Assembly (NCBI GenBank): GCA_030426295.1
Contig: JAUHYY010000028.1
Coordinates: 1 to 10,761 of the forward strand
DNA: 10,761 bases
Direction: 5' to 3'
From: a bacterium
GTDB lineage: Bacteria > Patescibacteriota > Gracilibacteria > UBA1369 > GCA-2718715
Of the stretch, positions 5,736-10,761 are shown piece after piece; the stretch's first letter is position 1, and every line of letters begins with the position of its first letter. A model generated the notes under the pieces. It ran no database searches, was not told where the DNA came from, and saw only the letters and a program-made list of their open reading frames with translations. A program made the translations under genes and the position numbers.

Positions 5736-8222
5736 AATTTCTTGCACTGCAAAATATTCTCTCTCTGCTTCAATAATTCTATAAAGATCTCTTAGTTTAG
5801 AAAGCAAAGCAGCCTGTACTCCTGACAATGAATCAGTATCGTCAATATAACGATTGTAATGCATATAAATATCGTGGATTTCTGATGTAACTCTTCTTCT
5901 GAAAAATTTCTTTACATAACTATCATTAAGCATAGATACTACATCATAAACTTTAAGTAAGTCAGCATATTGTATATCTAAATAAAGATAATCATAGAAA
6001 TAATCTACTAAACCTAAATCTGAACCAAGAAGTTTAATCATGAAATCAATTTTCACATCATCGAACTTATCTTCAATGCCTACAAATTGATTTTCAAATT
6101 CAAAAGCTAAATCTAAATTTCTTATCAATATCAAAGCTTCAAGTACTGCATTTTCATCATCAGAATTGAGCATACTTGAAATAGAATCAACAACAGTTGA
6201 TTTATCAAACGTATGTGACCAAACAACATCAATAATGACAGATCGCACTTTAGGATCCTCATGATCTAAAAACTGCGACACGTAGTTAACCAAATGCTTA
6301 TCATCAAGATTTTTTAACACACTGCCACATACCTTCAGAGTCTCTGTATCTAAATCCTCATCAAGCAATGAAACAATCTTATCTACAAAACCTTCATGAT
6401 AGTTTGACATGATTACAAACGAAATTACTTCACCTTTCAGTAAAGGATCATTTGTCCCTTGAAGCAGTCCTTCATACAAGTTTTTCAGCGCAAACAAAGT
6501 AAAAGGTTTATCTGAAATTTCATCATGATGTCTAGCAAATATACTGTTAATAGCTCTCAATATTTCAAGCTTAAGGTCGCTTCTCTTTGATATAAGATCA
6601 ATTAAATATGAAAGATAATCAACATCACCATAGTCACCAAAAGTACGGATTAAATGCTGCTCAACTTCTAACGGCAAATCATCACGCTCAATCTGAACCG
6701 CCATCATGTATGCAAAATCATCAATGTCGCCATTCTGTCTAATTATCGAAATTGCATCTATTAGCTCATTCAAAGAATTAGACTCTTTAAGCTTAGTTCT
6801 AGGAACCTCTTTATACCTACTTCTTAAACTCAAGACAGCAGCAAGCAAAACAAACAAAATTCCAAGTGCAACAATATTAATTATTAATGTAGACAACTCA
6901 CCTGTACTAAACGAAGTAATGAGGAACAACCCAAGCGTACCTGCAATTGCACCCAATGGTCTTACAAAACCTTCTAAAAACTCCTTAACATTAGCTCTCA
7001 TCTCATGAGAAAGAACATAATAAGAAGAATGATAAGCATTAGTATGTAAAACATGAGCAATTTCATGATTGAACCTTGCAACAATCGCAGAACCAAAACC
7101 AAATCGAAGCATCATAAACAGTACACTGGCAATCAGAACCACAGGCGACACCATCATACTACCTACAACCCCCAAATAACTTAATATTCTTGATGCTAAG
7201 AAAAGCTGGAACAACAATGTTACTGCACCAAACAACATTTGAAGATTACCTAAATCACTTGCGAACTTTTCTTCAAACTCTTCATGATCATATGAAGTAG
7301 ATTTATAAACACTAGGCTTGTCGCTAACCTGTTCTACAGGATCAGCATGAGTTTCTTGCGCAATTACTACTGAAGCCTTACCAAATTCATTAAGTTCACT
7401 TAAAACCAATGTATGTTCCTCTGTATGTTTAACAGACTGCTCTACAGCCTTTGTAAACTGAAACTCAAGAACACTAAAGAATGCCCACTGCAAAAATACG
7501 ATCAAGACAATAGACTTTAAAAACTTCATTTTTTTACTAAGCTGAAAAACAGATTTTACATTCTGAAACCTAGATTCACTTTTAGCTCCTTTCACTAAAT
7601 CTACAAAAGGGATAGCTATCGAATGCTGCATATAAACAATTACAGCTGGAACAATCATTAAGATTGTTAACATCCAAACATACAAAAACTTATTTAAAGG
7701 CATCACATGAGACATTGAACTAACCAACAAACCACCTAAAATTATCCCAAATGTCTCAGATGACTCAACAATAGGAAAAACCCTATTACTCTGTGTCGGC
7801 GTAAATAGTTCTTCAACAAATAATGAATGGACAATCTTTAACTGACTATGCAAAATAGACAGCGCCCAAAAAACCAAACCAAGATAAACATAACTATTAT
7901 AAGAAAAAAGCAATGAGGCACCAGCGAGCACCATCGCCATGGCTAAAACTATACCAATCAATAAATGCTCCTTCTTAAATCGATTTACTACACTACTAAA
8001 TAAAAAAGACCCAATAATCGTACCCCCAGCATGAATGAAGAAAAGGTAGGGCAAGGAAGATATCCCATAATTCGATACGAAATATACAATCATTACAGTC
8101 CAACCAAGACCAAACGAAACTCTATTAAATAAACCAACCAACCAGGCAACAAACACATGAGGTCCCTCAGATGGGCTTATATTAAGAAATCTTGTAAACA
8201 GAGAACGTAATCTAGATTGCAT
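5721..8222 (-). CDS. MFS-like / ADP-ATP-carrier-like (Npt-type) membrane transporter with C-terminal HEAT-like repeats
   Basis: Residues ~20-470 contain about twelve hydrophobic helices, which gives the layout of a major-facilitator or Npt1/Npt2-type nucleotide carrier. Between helices 7 and 8 there is a soluble, acidic loop of roughly 65-70 residues (~258-325). Residues ~475-833 are soluble and all helical, with HEAT-like units such as LVNYVSQFLDHEDPKVRSVI (644-663) and VDSISSMLNSDDENAVLEAL (678-697). MFS-like proteins with helical-repeat tails are known in bacteria and are often annotated as nucleotide (NTP/NDP) exchangers, but the substrate here cannot be read from sequence. The ATG start at 8222 is the natural N-terminus, just ahead of the first helix. 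The gene is preceded by its own TGATATAAT motif and followed after 39 bases by the STAS gene. Transporter-like class: good confidence; nucleotide substrate: low. Confidence 0.72.
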   Translation of the reverse strand: MQSRLRSLFTRFLNISPSEGPHVFVAWLVGLFNRVSFGLGWTVMIVYFVSNYGISSLPYLFFIHAGGTIIGSFLFSSVVNRFKKEHLLIGIVLAMAMVLAGASLLFSYNSYVYLGLVFWALSILHSQLKIVHSLFVEELFTPTQSNRVFPIVESSETFGIILGGLLVSSMSHVMPLNKFLYVWMLTILMIVPAVIVYMQHSIAIPFVDLVKGAKSESRFQNVKSVFQLSKKMKFLKSIVLIVFLQWAFFSVLEFQFTKAVEQSVKHTEEHTLVLSELNEFGKASVVIAQETHADPVEQVSDKPSVYKSTSYDHEEFEEKFASDLGNLQMLFGAVTLLFQLFLASRILSYLGVVGSMMVSPVVLIASVLFMMLRFGFGSAIVARFNHEIAHVLHTNAYHSSYYVLSHEMRANVKEFLEGFVRPLGAIAGTLGLFLITSFSTGELSTLIINIVALGILFVLLAAVLSLRSRYKEVPRTKLKESNSLNELIDAISIIRQNGDIDDFAYMMAVQIERDDLPLEVEQHLIRTFGDYGDVDYLSYLIDLISKRSDLKLEILRAINSIFARHHDEISDKPFTLFALKNLYEGLLQGTNDPLLKGEVISFVIMSNYHEGFVDKIVSLLDEDLDTETLKVCGSVLKNLDDKHLVNYVSQFLDHEDPKVRSVIIDVVWSHTFDKSTVVDSISSMLNSDDENAVLEALILIRNLDLAFEFENQFVGIEDKFDDVKIDFMIKLLGSDLGLVDYFYDYLYLDIQYADLLKVYDVVSMLNDSYVKKFFRRRVTSEIHDIYMHYNRYIDDTDSLSGVQAALLSKLRDLYRIIEAEREYFAVQEILRSR

Positions 8223-8223
8223 T

Positions 8224-8252
8224 GATATATTTACATAACAGTAAATTATATC
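8224..8252 (-). repeat. Imperfect dyad across the transporter -10 and leader
   Basis: GATATATTTAC (8224-8234) and GTAAATTATATC (8241-8252) are inverted copies with a single bulged base (8247) and a 6-base centre. The dyad covers the -10 hexamer and the predicted start, which is a typical operator position. It is very AT-rich, so chance is a real alternative. Confidence 0.4.
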
Positions 8253-8272
8253 ATAGATCGATATAGATTCAA
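8245..8272 (-). promoter_or_regulatory. Predicted promoter of the transporter gene
   Basis: TTGAAT (8272-8267, four of six to consensus) is followed after 16 bases by TATAAT (8250-8245), again as TGATATAAT. The inferred start near 8238 leaves a leader of about 16 bases without a Shine-Dalgarno sequence. The -35 lies directly behind the ribD stop codon. No terminator separates ribD from this gene, so readthrough from ribBA-ribD is also possible. Confidence 0.5.
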
Positions 8273-8274
8273 AA

Positions 8275-9273
8275 TCATTTTGAGCTCAATTTAACCATGA
8301 AACTATCACCAAAATTAACTACAGACTCAATATTAAAGTTATATGCATCATCTAAACGAGGCAATCCAAGCTCTGAAACAACTGAGATATGTTCAGATCC
8401 AATAATCTTTGGGCCATAGAACATATATAGATCATTAACAAGTCCTGACTTAATAAACGAAGTAATAACACCAGATCCACCCTCAACAAACACAGAAGAA
8501 ATAGCATTATTACTACAATATTCTTCAAAATGCTGAATAGAATCTACGAATACATAATTTGAATCCCTGAAAACTGTCAAATCTTTGAGATCATGAAATT
8601 TATCCTTGTTTGAAGTCAAAATAATTCTAAGAGGCTCTCTCCCCGACAGACCATGTAGACCTAAATTAGGATCATCATACAAAACAGTATTTGCACCAAC
8701 CAAAATTGCGTCATAACCTTTCCGAAGCTGATGAACAAATCCTCGTGAACTTGGACCTGTAATCCATTTAGACTGGTAGCTACTTGTGGCGATTTTTCCA
8801 TCTAAAGTAAGAGCTGCCTTAATAGTAACATAAGGCTGATTGGTCTTGATCCAATGAAAATACTTACGATTCAACTCAAAACCACGATTCTCTAAAATTC
8901 CTGAAGTAACTTCAATACCGTTATCTTCTAAGATTTGCTTAGACTTGTCAGCAACTAAAGGATTTGGATCACTATTTGAATAAACTACTTTCTTGATTCC
9001 TGCACTAATAATTGCATCAGTACAAGCTCCTGTTTTCCCTACATGACAACATGGAGCCAAATTTACATATAATGTAGCACCCCTAGCATCTTTACATCTT
9101 GATAGAGCATCAACCTCAGCATGAGGCCCACCAAACTCTTTATGCCATCCTTCAGATATAATTTGACCATCCCTAACAATAACAGCCCCAACCATTGGAT
9201 TAGGTGAAACAAAGCCTTTACCTTTTATGGCTAGTTCGAATGTTCTGTCTAAATATTTTTCTAATTCACTCAT
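8275..9273 (-). CDS. ribD: Bifunctional riboflavin deaminase/reductase
   Basis: RibD deaminates the pyrimidine product of GTP cyclohydrolase II and then reduces its ribosyl side chain with NADPH, the second and third steps of the GTP branch of riboflavin synthesis. The N-terminal deaminase shows NPMVGAVIV (25-33), HAEV with zinc ligand His51 and catalytic Glu53, and PCCHVGKTGAC with Cys75 and Cys84 as the remaining ligands. The usual TLEPC reads NLAPC here, a conservative oddity outside the ligands. The reductase half starts near 147: VTIKAALTLDGKIAT (149-163), SKWITG (168-173), DAILVGANTVLYDDP (188-202) and VFVEGGSGVI (261-270). The length of 332 residues suggests both domains are complete. 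The start codon overlaps the ribBA stop as ATGA, so the two are surely co-translated. The gene ends in TGA with no clear terminator before the transporter promoter. Confidence 0.95.
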   Translation of the reverse strand: MSELEKYLDRTFELAIKGKGFVSPNPMVGAVIVRDGQIISEGWHKEFGGPHAEVDALSRCKDARGATLYVNLAPCCHVGKTGACTDAIISAGIKKVVYSNSDPNPLVADKSKQILEDNGIEVTSGILENRGFELNRKYFHWIKTNQPYVTIKAALTLDGKIATSSYQSKWITGPSSRGFVHQLRKGYDAILVGANTVLYDDPNLGLHGLSGREPLRIILTSNKDKFHDLKDLTVFRDSNYVFVDSIQHFEEYCSNNAISSVFVEGGSGVITSFIKSGLVNDLYMFYGPKIIGSEHISVVSELGLPRLDDAYNFNIESVVNFGDSFMVKLSSK

Positions 9274-10457
9274 ACGATATCTAGAAGATGCCCCAGTTTG
9301 CTCTTTTTAACTTTTAAGTATCCAAGATTAGCCTCATTTGGCTTTATTTGCAACTGAACTCTTCCAGAAACGTTTATTCCATGGTCTTTTAGACCTTGTA
9401 TTTTACGTGGATTATTAGTCATCAAACGAACGCTATTAACACCAAGGTCTCTCAGCATCTGTGCTGACAATCCATAATCTCTAGAATCATCATCAAACCC
9501 AAGTTGTGTGTTAGCTTCAACAGTATCTAAACCCTGATTTTGTAATTTATAAGCCTTAAGTTTGTTAATTAAGCCAATTCCTCGCCCTTCTTGCCTCATA
9601 TACAAAACAATACCACCATGCTCTGAAATATAGTCTAATGATGCTACTAACTGCTCTGCACAATCACACTTTTTACTTCCTAGCACATCACCTGTAAAAC
9701 ACTCTGAATGTATTCTAACAACAGGATCATCAGTAATATCACCAGCAACAATAGCAAGATGCTCTTTGTCATCAACAGAGTTAGTGTAAGCATAAATAGT
9801 AAAATCACCATGTTCAGTAGGTATCTTTACCTCAACCTCTCTTTTAACCAAAGTATCATTCATATATCTATACTCGATTAGATCTTTAATAGTAATAAGT
9901 TTTAAATCAAATCTCGAAGCGAACTCTTTAAGCTCAGGCAGTCTTGCCATTGAACCATCTTCTGACATTATCTCACAAATCACACCCGCAGGCTTTAGAC
10001 CAGCTAGCATTGCTAAATCTACTGCAGCTTCAGTATGACCAGGCCGCACTAAAACTCCACCTTTCTTAGCCCGTAGGGGGAACACGTGCCCAGGCCTTCT
10101 AAAATCAACAGCCTTTGAAGCCGGATCAGCAAGTTGCTTAATTGTCGTAGCTCTTTCATGTGCAGATATACCTGTAGTTACACTTACAGAATCAACTGAA
10201 GTTGTAAAATTGCAATCAGTACTAGATGCATTAATCTTCTGAACTACAGGCAAATCGAGTCTATTAGTTGCCTCTTCTTCAATAGGGACACAAATAAGTC
10301 CCCGTCCATGTTTTGCCATAAAATTGATAGTCTCAGGTGTAGCAAATTCAGCTGCCATCACTAAATCACCTTCATTTTCACGATCCTCATCATCACAGAC
10401 TATAATTATTTTACCGGCACGTATATCTTCTAAAGCTTCTTCTATTGTGTTTAGCAT
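9270..10457 (-). CDS. ribBA: Bifunctional 3,4-dihydroxy-2-butanone-4-phosphate synthase / GTP cyclohydrolase II
   Basis: RibBA provides both precursors of riboflavin: the four-carbon unit from ribulose 5-phosphate, and the pyrimidine from GTP. The RibB half (~1-200) has DDEDRENEGDLVMAAE (22-37), HGRGLICVP (50-58), VTTGISAHERAT (93-104) and RPGHTEAAVDLA (138-149). The RibA half (~205-395) has RIHSECFTGDVLGSKKCDC with zinc ligands Cys253, Cys264 and Cys266, then RQEGRGIGL (288-296), GLDTVEAN, RDYG (326-329) and TNNPRKIQGL (347-356). All expected catalytic motifs are present at normal length (395). The ATG at 10457 begins only 11 bases after the T-run of the tsf terminator, so the leader is too short for an FMN riboswitch. 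ribD follows with an ATGA overlap. The later genes ribH and ribE are not in the window. Confidence 0.97.
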   Translation of the reverse strand: MLNTIEEALEDIRAGKIIIVCDDEDRENEGDLVMAAEFATPETINFMAKHGRGLICVPIEEEATNRLDLPVVQKINASSTDCNFTTSVDSVSVTTGISAHERATTIKQLADPASKAVDFRRPGHVFPLRAKKGGVLVRPGHTEAAVDLAMLAGLKPAGVICEIMSEDGSMARLPELKEFASRFDLKLITIKDLIEYRYMNDTLVKREVEVKIPTEHGDFTIYAYTNSVDDKEHLAIVAGDITDDPVVRIHSECFTGDVLGSKKCDCAEQLVASLDYISEHGGIVLYMRQEGRGIGLINKLKAYKLQNQGLDTVEANTQLGFDDDSRDYGLSAQMLRDLGVNSVRLMTNNPRKIQGLKDHGINVSGRVQLQIKPNEANLGYLKVKKSKLGHLLDIV

Positions 10458-10467
10458 CTCACTTTCT

Positions 10468-10502
10468 AAAAAAATAATCCCAACTGTTTGAGTTGGGATT
10501 AT
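10468..10502 (-). terminator. Intrinsic terminator of the tsf transcript
   Basis: The arms 10491-10502 and 10474-10485 form a perfect 12-bp stem (AGTTGGGATTAT type arm) with a 5-base loop at 10486-10490. On the minus strand the stem is followed by seven T residues (10474-10468; the first also closes the stem). No T-run exists on the other side, so it acts only in the tsf direction. Its end lies 11 bases before the ribBA start codon. Confidence 0.92.
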
Positions 10503-10525
10503 ATCATTTAATATATTGATGTAAA
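10498..10525 (-). promoter_or_regulatory. Predicted promoter of ribBA-ribD, nested in the tsf terminator
   Basis: On the minus strand TTTACA (10525-10520, five of six to TTGACA) is separated by 16 bases from a perfect TATAAT (10503-10498). The bases before it read TGA, giving the extended -10 form TGATATAAT. Transcription would begin near 10491, at the end of the first terminator arm, leaving a leader of about 34 bases. A transcript started here lacks the first arm and so could not form the terminator hairpin. The start position is inferred, not measured. Confidence 0.65.
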
Positions 10526-10528
10526 TCT

Positions 10529-10761
10529 TTAGATTGCGAATCTCATGAATTCTACAACTGAAGCACCAGCACCTTCTAATAGTTGACCAATAGTTTGATC
10601 CGGATTCTTAACAAAAGCTTGAGCCACTAAAGCTGCTTCTTCTCTGAATTTCTTTTCTTTACCAGCCATAATGTTGTCCCAAATATTTTCTGGTTTACCT
10701 TGCTCTTTAAGCTCATCAATCCAGAAACCTTTTTCTTTTTCAACCAAAGCATCATCTACTT
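10529..10761 (-). CDS. tsf: Elongation factor Ts, C-terminal fragment (5' end outside window)
   Basis: The frame remains open to the window edge, so only the last ~76 residues of the gene are seen. The sequence matches the EF-Ts C-terminus: GKPENIWDNIMAGKEKKF (canonical GKPENIVEKIVEGRLNKF), then EEAALVAQAFVKNPDQTIGQLL (canonical LLEQPFVKDPSKTVGDLL) and a final VVEFMRFAI. EF-Ts is the cytoplasmic nucleotide-exchange factor for EF-Tu. The internal TTG at 10747 is not the start, because upstream codons (V-D-D-A) continue the family pattern. A strong intrinsic terminator follows 27 bases after the stop, which fits an end-of-operon position; rpsB would be the expected upstream neighbour outside the window. 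Confidence 0.93.
   Translation of the reverse strand, partial: VDDALVEKEKGFWIDELKEQGKPENIWDNIMAGKEKKFREEAALVAQAFVKNPDQTIGQLLEGAGASVVEFMRFAI

Noticed and set aside
7031..7069. HEIAH with further histidines (residues 386-406) in the transporter, resembling an HExxH zinc-protease motif.
   Set aside because: It lies in the helix 9-11 region of a carrier, with no protease domain around it, and the following segment fits a carrier helix-loop motif; most likely chance.
1..10761. Use of UGA as glycine or tryptophan (Gracilibacteria- or Mycoplasma-like code).
   Set aside because: Three complete genes end with TGA at family-typical ends and none contains an in-frame TGA; tryptophan is written TGG.
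1..10761. CRISPR arrays, insertion sequences, tRNA genes or phage genes.
   Set aside because: No spaced direct repeats, transposase motifs, terminal repeats or cloverleaf-like sequence were seen; the window is nearly all coding.

Overview
The window comes from an AT-rich bacterium that reads the standard bacterial code: UGA ends three genes (the PP2C phosphatase, ribBA and ribD) and interrupts none. Genes are packed tightly, the starts lack clear Shine-Dalgarno sequences, and no stretch over 300 bases is without a gene. The 7TM / RimK-like ATP-grasp / QEGLA peptidase set together with the low GC is compatible with a Patescibacteria (CPR) type genome. That placement is a guess from gene style and is not proven by anything in the window.

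Plus strand, 1-3178: a two-gene unit. The first gene, whose 5' end lies outside the window, is the seven-helix membrane half of a protein of the inactive-transglutaminase/7TM family. One base after its stop begins a 787-residue multidomain protein: an ATP-grasp ligase related to alpha-L-glutamate ligases, a retropepsin-like domain that has lost its Asp-Thr-Gly signature, and a DUF1704/MATCAP-type zinc carboxypeptidase with intact HExxxH and QEGLA motifs. This is the most unusual part of the window: a membrane-associated peptide ligase and a peptidase in one chain.

Minus strand, 10761 down to 3175: the 3' end of tsf (EF-Ts) and its intrinsic terminator; ribBA-ribD (riboflavin synthesis, ATGA overlap); an 833-residue MFS-like transporter with C-terminal HEAT-like repeats; then STAS protein - membrane PP2C phosphatase - queA, packed with a 1-base gap and a 17-base overlap. 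The three gaps that precede ribBA, the transporter and the STAS gene each contain an exact TATAAT, two of them as TGATATAAT, and each has a dyad symmetry at or next to it. This suggests three transcription units with very short leaders. The ribBA promoter is nested in the tsf terminator, so that its transcript would begin at the end of the first terminator arm.

How the genes fit together: ribBA/ribD give the entry steps to flavins. The PP2C/STAS pair is two thirds of a partner-switching module whose kinase is not in the window. QueA is a queuosine tRNA-modification enzyme. The plus and minus units converge with stop codons that overlap, and no terminator is visible between them.
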